A stretch of 46,874 nucleotides of DNA from NCBI RefSeq assembly GCF_000186865.1, contig NW_008705564.1:2415425-2462298 (forward strand), in the 5' to 3' direction. How positions within the stretch are numbered: the first letter of the stretch is position 1; the number at the start of each line of letters is the position of its first letter. Source of the DNA: Aureococcus anophagefferens. Its lineage: Eukaryota > Sar > Pelagophyceae > Pelagomonadales > Pelagomonadaceae. Positions 10,859 through 20,428 of this stretch are shown one piece after another. The translations under genes were made by a program, and so were the position numbers. The notes below the pieces were generated by a model. The model was not told the DNA's origin and made no database searches. It saw only the letters and a program-made list of their open reading frames with translations.

Positions 10859-11737
10859 ATGCAGCCGGCGCTCGTCGCCCTCGCCGTGGTCCTGGCCGCG
10901 ACGGTCGCGGGCTTCCACGCCCTGTGGACGCACCTCGTCGCCGTCATCACGACGCTCCTCGTGGTCGCGCACGACGGTTCCGACGCCGGCCCGGTGGCGA
11001 CGGCGCTCGGCGCCGCGACGGTGACGTACCTATCCATCACGATCGGCTGGTACGGCGTGCTCATCGTCCGGCGCCGCGACGACTTCGTCGGACGAGCGAT
11101 GCACGGCTGGCCCAAATGGATCATCGAGCACGTGCTCGTCGGCTGCGGCGTCCTGCCGCCGGGCTCGACGGTGCCCTTCGACGAGACGGGCGTGCCCGTC
11201 GCCGTGCGCGTCGCCTACCATCTCCTCGACCTGTCGATCCACTTCTTCCCGACGCCGTACTTGCTGCAGACCTACGGCCACCTCGTCGCGCGCGCGCCCG
11301 TCGCCTACGCCTGCCTCGGCTTCGCGGCCACGCGCCTCTGGTGCCTCGCGTGCTCGCTGCACGACGTCTCGCTGGACCTGTCGCGGGGCCTCGGCGGCGC
11401 GAGGCTCCGGCGCCGCGCGGCCCCGGCGCCACAGCTCTTCCTCCGGGGCGCGCTCTTCTCCGCGATCTACGGCCTCGTGCCGCCCATCGGCGACGGCGCC
11501 ATCTGGACCGCCTACGCCGGCGAGGTCGGCGCGGCGGTCTGCTTCGTCCTGGCGAACGCCGCGGCGGGGCCGTTCCCCGCGGCCGCGTTCCGGCGGCTCG
11601 GCGGCGCGGACGTCGTCGCCCCCGGCACGATCGTCGCCGCCGCCGCCGCCTCCGCCGCGGTCGGCGCCGCCTTCGGCGCCTGGGGCGCCGCGACGATCTT
11701 CGCGCGCGTCTTCGCCGACAACGCGAAGCGGCGCTAA
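10859..11737 (+). CDS. Polytopic membrane protein of unknown function
   Basis: Single exon, 292 aa from the ATG that follows the tandem repeat. Several hydrophobic helices are visible: ALVALAVVLAATVAGFHALW, LVAVITTLLVVA, VTYLSITIGWYGVLIV, AYACLGFAATRLWCLACSL, AIWTAYAGEVGAAVCFVLA and IVAAAAASAAVGAAFGAWGA. A central stretch (WPKWIIEHVLVGCG, YHLLDLSIHFFPTPYLLQTY) is rich in His and aromatics and could hold a metal or cofactor site, but I do not recognise the family. The stop region is partly duplicated just downstream. Confidence 0.7.
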   Translation: MQPALVALAVVLAATVAGFHALWTHLVAVITTLLVVAHDGSDAGPVATALGAATVTYLSITIGWYGVLIVRRRDDFVGRAMHGWPKWIIEHVLVGCGVLPPGSTVPFDETGVPVAVRVAYHLLDLSIHFFPTPYLLQTYGHLVARAPVAYACLGFAATRLWCLACSLHDVSLDLSRGLGGARLRRRAAPAPQLFLRGALFSAIYGLVPPIGDGAIWTAYAGEVGAAVCFVLANAAAGPFPAAAFRRLGGADVVAPGTIVAAAAASAAVGAAFGAWGAATIFARVFADNAKRR

Positions 11738-11785
11738 GGGGGGGGTGCTTATGCTGCTCGAAGCGGCGCTAAGGGGGGATGCTTA
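11724..11785 (+). repeat. Direct duplication of the 3' end of the preceding gene
   Basis: The string CGAAGCGGCGCTAAGGGGGG, which includes the stop codon, occurs at 11724 and again at 11759. Both copies are followed by a GTGCTTA/ATGCTTA tail, seven bases apart. It looks like a recent short tandem duplication in the 3' UTR. Confidence 0.8.
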
Positions 11786-11807
11786 GTATGGCGCTCGCGC
11801 GCTTGCT

Positions 11808-13690
11808 TCACACGTCGTCCTCGAAGACGTCGTCGTCGTCGAGCTCCATGTCGTCGCCGGCGACGGCGCCCGGCTCGACGTAGGGCGGCTGCGCGCGGAC
11901 GACGTCCGGGCTCATGAGGGGGAAGGTGCCGGAGCTCGACGCGCGCGACGCCGGCGACGGGATCCCGGGCGCCTTCGGGCTCTCCGGGGGGCTCCGCTGG
12001 CGGTGGAGGTTCTCGGCCCAGCCCTGGCGGTCCGGCACGGCGGCGTAGGGCGCGGGCGACCGGTCGCTCGAGGTCGCGGCGGGCGCGTAGGGCCCGGGCG
12101 CGGCGGCGCCGGAGGCCGCGTAGGGCGCGGGCTCGCGGTCGAAGCCGTAGGCCGCGCGCTTCACGCCGCCCCGGCTCCCGCGCGCGGCGAGGACCGCGCC
12201 CGCGGCGGCGAGCCCGCAGCAGAGGAGGCCCAGCACGACGACGACGACGATGAAGTCCGTCATCGGCAAGGCGCCGACGGTGGCCCCGCCGCCCTTCTTC
12301 TTCGACGACGACGCGACGGCCGTCGGCGCGGCCGTCGGCGCGGGCGCGGGCGCGGCCGTCGGCGCGGGCGCGGCCGTCGGCGCCGGGCGCGGCGCGGGCG
12401 CGGCCGTCGGGCGCGGCGCGGTCGGGCGGGGGGAAGGGGGCGACGCGTATTCGACGACGCGGTAGAAGTCCGCGCCCTTGTGGATCTCGTCGCGGCAGTT
12501 GTCGACGTTCTTGTCCGTGCCGCACTCGCCGTCGGACTCGCACAGGTCGCCGGCGACGAGGCCCGGCGTCGCGCAGTCGCGGATGTCGAGCTCCTCGGGG
12601 CAGTCGGGCGAGTCGCGCGCGAGCGCCTCGAGGCTCGGGCACCCGAGCGCGCACTCCGCCGTCTGGACGCAGCGCCCGCCGTCGACGCGCCAGCAGCAGC
12701 CCACGCACGCGTCGTGCACCTCGCACGCCGGCGCGGGCGCGGGCTCCGGCTCCGGCGCAGGGGCGGGGGCGGGCTCCGGCGCGGGCTCCGGCGCCGGCGC
12801 CGGCGCGGGCTCCGGCGCGGAGGGGTCGACGACGCGGTAGACGTCGGCCTCGATCCCAACCTCGCCGCCGCAGTTGTTCAGGCCGTCGGACGTGCCGCAC
12901 TCGCCGTCGCCCTCGCACAAATCGCCGACGACGAGCGACTCCGCCGCGCAATTGACGAGGAACTCGAGCGAGACCGTCGCGGGGCAGTCCGCCGCGCCGA
13001 CGGCCGCGAGCGGCGCGCACGCGGGCGCCGGCGCGGGCGTCGGCGCGGGCGTCGGCGCGGGCGTCGGCGCCGCGACGGCGCGGTAGACGTCGGCCTCGAT
13101 GCCGACCTCGCCGCCGCAGTTGTTGAGGGCGTCGGACGTGCCGCACTCGCCGTCGCCCTCGCAGAGGTCGCCGACGGCGAGCGACAGCGCGCAGCTCACG
13201 AGGAACTCGAGCGAGCTCGACGCGGGGCAGTCCGCCAAATCGACGGCCTCGAGCGACGGGCACCGAGGGTCCTCCGGCGCCGGCGCGGGCGCGGGCGCGG
13301 GCGCGGGCGCCGCGACGAGCACGTAGAGGTCGGCTCCGAGCCCGTACCCCGCCCCGCAGTTGTTGATCTTCTTGTCGGTGCCGCACTCGCCTGCGGGGAC
13401 GAGCGAGCGTCGTCGGTACGAACGATCGCGCGCGGCCAATATCGCGCGATGTTTCAGGGGACGCGGAGGTCGTCACCGTCGCCCTCGCACAGATCCCCGA
13501 CCCGCAGACTCTCGTGGTCGCACGAGTGCAAGGCGAGGATCTCTTCCTCGCTCAACGGCGCACACTCGGCCTCCGTCACCGGACGAAGCGATCGGCCCTC
13601 GCAGGAGAGCCGGCGCCGGTGGGGCGCCCCGACGCGTGCGACGACGGCTCGCACGATGAGCGCGATGAGCGCGAGAGCACGGGCGCTCAT
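11808..13690 (-). CDS. Secreted Cys-rich repeat protein, single-pass membrane receptor-like (paralogue 1)
   Basis: Exons 13690-13477 and 13390-11808, 598 aa. The first residues (MSARALALIALIVRAVVARV) are a signal peptide. The ectodomain repeats a Cys-rich module about four times: CP-x-LE-x(7)-DCP, then a Cys, then GDLCEGDGECGT, NNC and GADxYRV, with Ala-Pro-rich linkers between modules. A TM helix (FIVVVVVLGLLCCGLAAAG, near residue 450) and an acidic cytoplasmic tail follow. The intron 13391-13476 (86 nt, GT-AG) splits GDG|ECGTDKK, the same codon position as in paralogue 2. GDGECGT-type modules resemble ones I associate with other stramenopile surface proteins; their function is unknown to me, and adhesion or sensing is only a guess. 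Confidence 0.75.
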
Positions 13691-13946
13691 GTTGTGTAAC
13701 TGCTCAAGATTGGGGAGATGTGTGCAAGGCTGAGGCAAATTTGCGGCGCGCGCCGGGCTCGCCCGTCCGGACTCTCCGGACTCGTCCTGCGTCCCAGGTC
13801 CTCCGATACCCTTCCGATGGACGCCAAGTGGGACGCCTCGAGGCGGCCCGCGACGGTCCGGCCGGCCCCGAGCTGGCACGCCGAGTGTCGCAGGAGTGGT
13901 TAGGGCGGGCGGGGATGCGGGGGCTTTCGCGGCGCGACCGTCTTGG

Positions 13947-16388
13947 CTAGATCTTCGCGTAGGCGGACTCGTCGTCGGACATGTCCATGTCCATGTCGAC
14001 GTCGTAGTCGTCCTTGGGGTGCGCGGGCGTTTCGCGCGCGGGCTCGGCGCCGTAGGCGAACTCCTCGTCGGCCGCGGGCGACGCGGGCCAGTCGTCGCGC
14101 GGCGAAGCGTCCGCGGCGTAGTTGGGCCCGTCGCGCGAGTAGTCCTCGGCCGGCGCGTCGCGGTTGTAGTCCGCGTAGGTCTTGGGCGGCGCGCCGTAGG
14201 CCTTGGAGCGCGACGGGAAGGAGAAGGAGTTGCCGTTGTCCGCCTGGTACTTGGCGACGAGGCCCGCGCAGACGCAGCAGCCGAGCGCGACGACGCAGAT
14301 CATGACGATGACGATGATGCCGTCGACCTCGCTGAGGCCGTCGATGATGCCGTCGTCGTCGGCCTTCTTCTTCGACGACGACGACGACGACGGGCCCCCG
14401 GCCGCGAGCTCCGTCGTCGCGACGGCCTCTCCGTCGACGACGCGCGCGTTCGCGAAGGCGGCTTCGTCCTCCGCGGCGAGCGCGGCGAGCCAGTCGTCGG
14501 CCGTCGCGGCGGCGAGGCGCGCGGCGGCGGCGGTGGCCGCGCCGCTCGTCGCGAAGACGAGCTCGTACGAGACGACGACGTTGTTCCGGAAGCCGAGGGC
14601 GCCGTCGACGACGTCGGGGTCGCCCGCGAGGCCGACGATCGCCTCCACGAACGCGTCCTCGAAGGTCTCGGCGTAGGCGGCGCTCATGCCGCTCAGCGTC
14701 ACGGACCCGACGACGACGGGCCGGTCCGGCGGCGACGCGGCGGCGCACGCGAGGTCGCACCGCTCGCCGAAGACGAGCTGGCCGATGGCGCCGTAGGCGC
14801 ACTCGACGAGCGCCTCGTACTGGCTCGCGCAGGGGGACACGTCCGCCACGGGGTAGCAGGCCGCGACGAAGGAGNNNNNNNNNNNNNNNNNNNNNNNNNN
14901 NNNNNNNNNNNNNNNNNNNNNNNNNNNNNNNNNNNNNNNNNNNNNNNNNNNNNNNNNNNNNNNNNNNNNNNNNNNNNNNNNNNNNNNNNNNNNNNNNNNN
15001 NNNNNNNNNNNNNNNNNNNNNNNNNNNNNNNNNNNNNNNNNNNNNNNNNNNNNNNNNNNNNNNNNNNNNNNNNNNNNNNNNNNNNNNNNNNNNNNNNNNN
15101 NNNNNNNNNNNNNNNNNNNNNNNNNNNNNNNNNNNNNNNNNNNNNNNNNNNNNNNNNNNNNNNNNNNNNNNNNNNNNNNNNNNNNNNNNNNNNNNNNNNN
15201 NNNNNNNNNNNNNNNNNNNNNNNNNNNNNNNNNNNNNNNNNNNNNNNNNNNNNNNCGCGCCCTTGTGGATCTCGTTGCGGCAGTTGTCGATGCCCTTGTC
15301 CGTGCCGCACTCGCCGTCGGACTCGCACAGGTCGCCGACCGCGAGGCCCGGCGTGTCGCAGTTGACGAGGTCGAGCTCCTCGGGGCAGTCGGCCGAGTCC
15401 TTGGCGAGCCCCTCGAGCACGGGGCAGCCGTCGTAGCCGCCGGACGACGGCGGGTTCGGCGCCGGCGCGGGCGCGGGCGCCGGGTCCGACCCGCTCGCGA
15501 GGGCGGTGACGCGGTAGATGTCCGCGCCCTTGTGGATCTCGTTCTTGCAGTTGTCGATGCCCTTGTCCGTGCCGCACTCGCCGTCGGACTCGCACAGGTC
15601 GCCGACCGCGAGGCCCGGCGTGTCGCAGTTGACGAGGTCGAGCTCCTCGGGGCAGTCGGCCGAGTCCTTGGCGAGCCCCTCGAGCACGGGGCAGCCGTCG
15701 AAGCCGCCCGACGAGCCGGACGGCGGGTTCGGCGCCGGCGCAGGCGCCGGGTCGGGCCCCGGCGCGGGCGCGGTCGACGTGGACACGACGCGGTAGATGT
15801 CCGCGCCCTTGTGGATCTCGTTCTTGCAGTTGTCCACGCCCTTGTCCGTGCCGCACTCGCCGTCGGCCTCGCACAAGTCGCCGGCGACGAGGCCCGGCGT
15901 GTCGCAGTTGACGAGGTCGAGCTCCTCCGGGCAGTCGGCCGAGTCCTTGGGCAGCGCCTCGAGCACCGGGCACCCGTCCACGAGCTCCGAGTCCATGATG
16001 ACGCGGTAGATGTCCGCGCCGTTGTGGATTTCGTTCGCGCAATTGTCGACGCCCTTGTCCGTGCCGCACTCGCCTGCGAGCGCGGAACGGTCCCCGCGCG
16101 CGCGCCGCGCGGATCGCTCGCGCGCGGAATCATCCCGACGAATTCGGACGCGGGGCGCGCGCCGTCGGCCTCGCAGAGGTCGAGGTGCTTGAGCGAGGGG
16201 TCGTCGCAGGTGACGCGGTCGAGCTCCTCGGGGCACTCGTCCGCGGAAACGGCGACGAAAGAGCGACCGGCGCAGGTGGGGTCGTCCGAGAGCTTGCGGG
16301 TCAGGCCGCTCAGGCGCGGGAGGCGGGGACGGCGGACGCCCTCGGCGAGGGCCGCGAGGAGGAGGACCGCGTGTGCGTGGCGACGCAT
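13947..16388 (-). CDS. Secreted Cys-rich repeat protein, single-pass membrane (paralogue 2, contains assembly gap)
   Basis: Exon 16388-16163 (signal peptide MRRHAHAVLLLAALAEGV), then exon 16073 onward to the stop at 13947, broken by Ns at 14875-15255. At least four Cys-rich modules precede the gap (CPVLEGLAKDSADCPEELD ... GDLCESDGECGTDKGIDNC ... HKGADIYRV), nearly identical to one another and joined by PAPAPAPNPP linkers. After the gap the frame differs, so the gap size is not exact. The post-gap part has a different Cys-containing domain (VSPCASQYEALVECAYGAIG), a region reminiscent of SEA-like self-cleaving folds (weak), a TM helix (IIVIVMICVVALGCCVCAG) and a Tyr/Asp-rich tail. The intron 16074-16162 has a GC donor and sits at the same place as in paralogue 1. 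The two genes are in tandem. Confidence 0.7.
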   Translation of the reverse strand: MRRHAHAVLLLAALAEGVRRPRLPRLSGLTRKLSDDPTCAGRSFVAVSADECPEELDRVTCDDPSLKHLDLCEADGARPASEFVGMIPRASDPRGARAGTVPRSQASAARTRASTIARTKSTTARTSTASSWTRSSWTGARCSRRCPRTRPTARRSSTSSTATRRASSPATCARPTASAARTRAWTTARTRSTRARTSTASCPRRPRPRRGPTRRLRRRRTRRPARRAASTAAPCSRGSPRTRPTAPRSSTSSTATRRASRSATCASPTASAARTRASTTARTRSTRARTSTASPPSRAGRTRRPRPRRRRTRRRPAATTAAPCSRGSPRTRPTAPRSSTSSTATRRASRSATCASPTASAARTRASTTAATRSTRAXXXXXXXXXXXXXXXXXXXXXXXXXXXXXXXXXXXXXXXXXXXXXXXXXXXXXXXXXXXXXXXXXXXXXXXXXXXXXXXXXXXXXXXXXXXXXXXXXXXXXXXXXXXXXXXXXXXXXXXXXXXXXXXXSFVAACYPVADVSPCASQYEALVECAYGAIGQLVFGERCDLACAAASPPDRPVVVGSVTLSGMSAAYAETFEDAFVEAIVGLAGDPDVVDGALGFRNNVVVSYELVFATSGAATAAAARLAAATADDWLAALAAEDEAAFANARVVDGEAVATTELAAGGPSSSSSSKKKADDDGIIDGLSEVDGIIVIVMICVVALGCCVCAGLVAKYQADNGNSFSFPSRSKAYGAPPKTYADYNRDAPAEDYSRDGPNYAADASPRDDWPASPAADEEFAYGAEPARETPAHPKDDYDVDMDMDMSDDESAYAKI
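14875..15255. other. Assembly gap (381 N)
   Basis: A run of undetermined bases inside the repeat array of the second Cys-rich gene. The coding frame before and after differs, so its true length is not 381 modulo 3. The near-identical repeats on the proximal side probably caused the assembly break. Confidence 0.99.
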
Positions 16389-17081
16389 GATTTGTGCGAT
16401 TGCGTGCGAGTTGTACCCGCCGACGGATGCCGCGGATTCACGGAGGCCGCCGGCCGCCCGCGAAGCCTCCGCGACGCCTCCCGCGCGCAGCTCCAACGCG
16501 CCGCTACGAGTCCAAATCTGGCTCTCGCAGGAATACACGTCCCTCGGACTGGGGCAGAAATCGGGAGATCGCCAAGCGCGAGCTCCAGATCTTCAGTGCC
16601 GCGGCGGCCGCCGCGCTTTCGCCGCGGCCGCGGCGGCCGCGGCGATTTGGACGAGGTCGGCGGTCCCCATGGTCGTCCTGAGCTCCGCCGGACGGAAGGC
16701 CTCGCAACGACCCGGAGCCAACGCCCCAGGCACATCGCGCGCCAGGAGCTCGGATCGCACCGACGCACGCCGCGGCGCTCGGGAGCTGCAGCGAGCCGAC
16801 GCCTGAGCCGAAGCGAGCGTACGTTGCGCAAAGCTCCAAACTCAAGCTCCTCCTAAAAACAAGCGATTGACTGCGACGAGATGATGCCCTCTGCGCTGCT
16901 GAGTTTTCGGTAGGCCGAGACGCAGACGAGTGATACGATGCCCTTCTCCCTTAGCTCACTGAACGCAGCGCGCGGCGTCGAAGCGTTCGAGCGCGCGCGC
17001 GCTGGGCTACGCCGGACGCGATTTTGGCCTTGAAGTGGCCCTCTCGCCGGGCAGCGCGCGCGCGCGCTGGGCGGCGGCGGG
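16389..17081. promoter_or_regulatory. 693-bp divergent intergenic region
   Basis: It lies between the Cys-rich gene (minus, start 16388) and the eIF4G-like gene (plus). It contains a GC-only inverted-repeat-rich patch at about 16598-16645 built from GCCGCGGC units, and an AT-richer patch at 16845-16945. No convincing coding sequence. It may hold promoters and a 5' UTR for both genes. Confidence 0.4.
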
Positions 17082-19562
17082 ATGCAGGGGGCGCGGCGCG
17101 ACGACGCCCTGTCCGCGACCGCAATCCGACGCGCAGGCGAACGCGGCGTCGTGGACGCCGTCCTTCGGGGTCCCGGAGACGCCCGCGGCGACGCCCGCGG
17201 CCGCGGCGCCCGCCGCGCCCGCGGCCGAGGAGGACGAGTGGGAGCGCGCGCGCCGCCGGCGCCGCATCGCCGCCGCTCGTCGCCTGCTTACCCCGCGCCT
17301 CGCAGGTCGACGTGTCCGAGGGCCTCAAGGAGAAGGAGGCCGCGGTCGAGGAGGCGGCCGCGGCGCCCGCGGCGGAGGCGCCCGCGGCGGAGGCGCCCGC
17401 GGCGGAGGCGCCCGCGGCGGAGGCGCCCGCGGCGGCGCCCGCCGCCGAGAGCGCGGGCGCGTCGTCGAGCGTCTTCGCGGAGAAGGAGGACGCCTGGGGC
17501 GACGACGACGACGACGAGGAGGAGGCCGCGGCGGCGGCGCCCGCGGCGCCCGCGGAGCCCGCGGAGCCCGCGGCGGCGCCCGCGGCGGAGCCCGCGGCGG
17601 CGGAGCCCGTGGCCGGGGGCCTGCGGCCGGGCATGTCGCGGCGGAAGCTCGGCCCGCGCTACGGCGCCGACGAGCTCGGCGGCGCGCGGGGCGGGTCCGG
17701 CGAATTGGGCGACGAGCCGCGGAAGAAGCTCGGCGCGTTCGCGGGGCAGAAGTACGAGGCGGACGCGAAGAAGGCCGAGCCCCGGCGCGACTACGCGCCT
17801 TCAGCGGTCGGCCCGGGGCTTCCCCCAGCGCGGCGGCGGCGGGTCGTCGGGGAGCCTCCGCGCGCTCGACGGCCGCCGGAGCCCGCCGCCCGAGGGCGGC
17901 GGCGGCGCCCGCGAGCGGTCGCCGCCGCGGCCGAAGAAGGCGCCGCCCAAGGAGTACAGCAAGCCCGCCTGGGCCAAGGTCGGCGACGAGACGAGCGACA
18001 AGAAGACGCTGAAGCAGGCGACGTCGATCCTCAACAAGCTCACGCTCGAGAAGTTCGAGCGGCTCTCGGCCGAGTTCTGCGCGCTGCCCTTCGACTCCGT
18101 GGCGCTGGTCAAGGGCGCCATCGACCTCATCGTCGACAAGGCCCAGCACGAGACCCACTTCGTGGGCATCTACGCCGAGCTCTGCGTGAAGCTCTCGGAG
18201 ACGCCGATGACGGGGTTGGGCGAGGTCGAGAAGGGCAAGAAGTTCCGGCGCATGCTTTTAGAGCGCTGCCAGGCCGAGTTCGAGATGGACCACAGTGCGG
18301 TCCAGGCGGAGCTCGAGGCGCTGGAGCCCGGCCCGCGGAAGTTACGGATCGCGGAGATCCGCAAGCTCTACATCGGCCACATGTTCTTCATCGGCGCGTT
18401 GTACAAGCACGAGATGCTCAAGGAGTCGATCATGCACCACTGCGTCCAGGAGCTCTTCGGCGACCCCGACGAGCCCGACGGCGAGAAGATCGAGTGTTTG
18501 GCGAAGCTCATGGCGACGATCGGCAAGCAGCTGGACGCCGCGGCGCTCGAGAAGAAGGAGTCGATGAAGTTCATGAAGGCCTACTTCAAGCAGCTCAAGA
18601 AGCTCGCCGTGAACCAGAAGCTCGAGAGCCGCATCCGCTTCATGGTCAAGGATTTGTGCGAGCTCCGCGACGACCTCTGGAAGCCGCGGCGCGCGGTCGA
18701 GACGGCGAAGACGATCGCGGAGATCCACGACGACATCCAGCGCGAGGCCGACATCAAGGCGGGCCTCAAGCCCCGCTCCAAGGTGAACCGCGAGAAGGCC
18801 GGCGTTTCCGAGAAGACGGACGACGGCTGGGAGACCGTGCCGACGGCCGGCGGCCGCCGCGTCATGGTCGTCGAGGAGAAGAAGCCGAAGAAGAGCTCTT
18901 CCAAGGAGGCGGCCGCGCCCAAGGGCGGGTCCATGGGCTCCTTCGGCGGCTTCGCGTCCCTCACGTCGGAGAAGAAGAAGAAGAAGAAGGACAAGGGCGA
19001 CAAGGACGAGAAGAAGAAGAAGAAGAAGTCGTCGAAGGACAACTTGAAGGAGCTCGCGGACGACGAGGCCGCCGGTGCCGCGGCGCCCGAGGCGACCTTC
19101 GACGAGGGCGCCTACAAGGCCAAGTGCAAGGCCGCCGTCGCCGAGTACATGTCCATCGAGTCCGTCGAGGAGGTCGTCGCGTGCGCGACGGACGAGCTCT
19201 CGGCGCTCGGGGGGACGGAGAAGCTCGCGCTCCTCGTGGCCGTCGCGCTCGACGTCGTCCTCGAGGGCAAGGCCGGGGACCGCGCGCGCGTCGCGCCGCT
19301 CCTCGTGGCCCTCGCGGACGCCAAGGTCCTCGCCGCGGCCCACTTCGCCGCGGCGTTCCTCGAGCTCCTCGAGTTCCTCCCGGACCTCGTCATCGACACG
19401 CCCAAGGCGTCGGAGTGGCTCGGCGACGTCCTCAAGGCGCTCGTCGCCGGCGGCCACGCGGACCCGGCCTTCCTCGACACCGCGCCGGCGGCCGTCGCGG
19501 AGCAGGGCGAGGACGCGCTCAAGACGTGGGACGCGTTCAAGGCCTACGTCGCGTCGGCCTAG
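17082..19562 (+). CDS. eIF4G-like translation initiation scaffold (MIF4G + MA3)
   Basis: The confident part is 17829-19562. KEYSKPAWAKV leads into a MIF4G domain (SILNKLTLEKFERLSAEF, GAIDLIVDKAQHETHFVGIY, AELCVKLSE) that binds eIF4A, followed by Lys-rich stretches and a C-terminal MA3-like helical domain (from EGAYKAKCKAAVAEYMSIES). The role is bridging cap complex and 40S ribosome in the cytosol. Upstream the reading frame changes at least twice, implying short introns. An Ala/Pro/Glu segment (17306-17758; a 15-bp repeat encoding AEAPA about four times) lies after a CCTCGCAG acceptor at 17305, and the acceptor CTTCCCCCAG ends at 17828. SWTPSFGVPE at about 17150 looks like an earlier exon. 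Donors are unresolved (GC candidates at 17248 and 17759 or 17774) and the start at 17082 is provisional. No clear eIF4E-binding motif seen. Confidence 0.8.
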   Translation: MQGARRDDALSATAIRRAGERGVVDAVLRGPGDARGDARGRGARRARGRGGRVGARAPPAPHRRRSSPAYPAPRRSTCPRASRRRRPRSRRRPRRPRRRRPRRRRPRRRRPRRRRPRRRPPPRARARRRASSRRRRTPGATTTTTRRRPRRRRPRRPRSPRSPRRRPRRSPRRRSPWPGACGRACRGGSSARATAPTSSAARGAGPANWATSRGRSSARSRGRSTRRTRRRPSPGATTRLQRSARGFPQRGGGGSSGSLRALDGRRSPPPEGGGGARERSPPRPKKAPPKEYSKPAWAKVGDETSDKKTLKQATSILNKLTLEKFERLSAEFCALPFDSVALVKGAIDLIVDKAQHETHFVGIYAELCVKLSETPMTGLGEVEKGKKFRRMLLERCQAEFEMDHSAVQAELEALEPGPRKLRIAEIRKLYIGHMFFIGALYKHEMLKESIMHHCVQELFGDPDEPDGEKIECLAKLMATIGKQLDAAALEKKESMKFMKAYFKQLKKLAVNQKLESRIRFMVKDLCELRDDLWKPRRAVETAKTIAEIHDDIQREADIKAGLKPRSKVNREKAGVSEKTDDGWETVPTAGGRRVMVVEEKKPKKSSSKEAAAPKGGSMGSFGGFASLTSEKKKKKKDKGDKDEKKKKKKSSKDNLKELADDEAAGAAAPEATFDEGAYKAKCKAAVAEYMSIESVEEVVACATDELSALGGTEKLALLVAVALDVVLEGKAGDRARVAPLLVALADAKVLAAAHFAAAFLELLEFLPDLVIDTPKASEWLGDVLKALVAGGHADPAFLDTAPAAVAEQGEDALKTWDAFKAYVASA

Positions 19563-19749
19563 GCCGCGCCCGCGCGCCGCGGCGACCACCACCACGACAC
19601 CTCCCTCTTCCCCCCGACGCTCTCCCGGACCTAACCTCTATTCTCGCGACCGTATTCGGCCTGGCGACCGCCGGGACTCCTCCGGATTCCCGCCGGCGCC
19701 TCCGGACGTCCTCCCCCGGGCCTCGCTCGGAGCGGCTCGCGCCCTACGG

Positions 19750-20355
19750 CTACCCTCGCGCGGGCGGCTCGGCGGACGCGCCGGCGACCTCGACGGCCGT
19801 CGCGACGAGGGGCTCCCGGGGCGCGGGCCGCCGCCGGTCGAAGAGCGTCGAGAAGCGGCTCCGGCGCCGCGGCGGCTTCGCGTCGCCCGCGTCGCGGACG
19901 ACGGCCAGGGGCTCCGCGAAGCGCGCCTCGGCCTGGACCGCGAGGCCCTCGGGCGCGAGGGCGCAGCGCTGGGGCCCGTCGAGGGCGGCGACGGTGCGCG
20001 CGTAGCGCTCGCGGACCTCCGCCCCCGTCAGGATTTGCCCGCAGGCGTCCTGCACGGCGCGCGCGACGCGGCCCCAGTGGACGCGCGCGCGCTCGCGCTC
20101 CGCGGCGGCGAGGGCCGCGGTCACGGCGGCGAGGAGCACGGCGTCGTCGGAGGCGTCCCAGGGCCGCCGCGGCGGCGGCGGCGGCGGCGACAGCTCCCGG
20201 TGGAGCATGGGGGTCGGCGCCGTCTCCATGATGCGCTCGAAGCGCGCCTGGCGCCGCGAGTCCCGGTCCGGCCGCCGCGCCGGCTCCCGCCGCCGCCGCG
20301 CCTCCTGGGCCCGCAGGATCGACAGGCGCCGGGCGACGACGATGGCCACGGCCAT
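19750..20355 (-). CDS. SANT/Myb-like domain protein
   Basis: Single exon, 201 aa. The start MAVAIVVARR at 20355 is chosen because further upstream codons are antisense to the ankyrin gene. The N-terminus is Arg-rich and basic (RRRREPARRPDRDSRRQARF); a poly-Pro run follows. WDASDDAVLLAAVTAALAAA, then HWGRVARAVQDACGQ and VRERYARTV, have the spacing of a SANT/Myb three-helix DNA- or histone-binding domain. The C-terminus is basic and low complexity. Probably nuclear. Domain call by eye only. Confidence 0.55.
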   Translation of the reverse strand: MAVAIVVARRLSILRAQEARRRREPARRPDRDSRRQARFERIMETAPTPMLHRELSPPPPPPRRPWDASDDAVLLAAVTAALAAAERERARVHWGRVARAVQDACGQILTGAEVRERYARTVAALDGPQRCALAPEGLAVQAEARFAEPLAVVRDAGDAKPPRRRSRFSTLFDRRRPAPREPLVATAVEVAGASAEPPARG

Positions 20356-20428
20356 GCTGGCAGCAGTAGTTGAGTATTCTAAAAACGCAGCTGTTGAAGA
20401 GATGTTGAAGAAGAACAATAGGTCAAGC

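Noticed and set aside
17035..18012. Plus-strand frame read from 17035 as an independent protein
   Set aside because: The first codon is GTG, not ATG, and only the SWTPSFG stretch looks real; it is better explained as an exon of the eIF4G-like gene.
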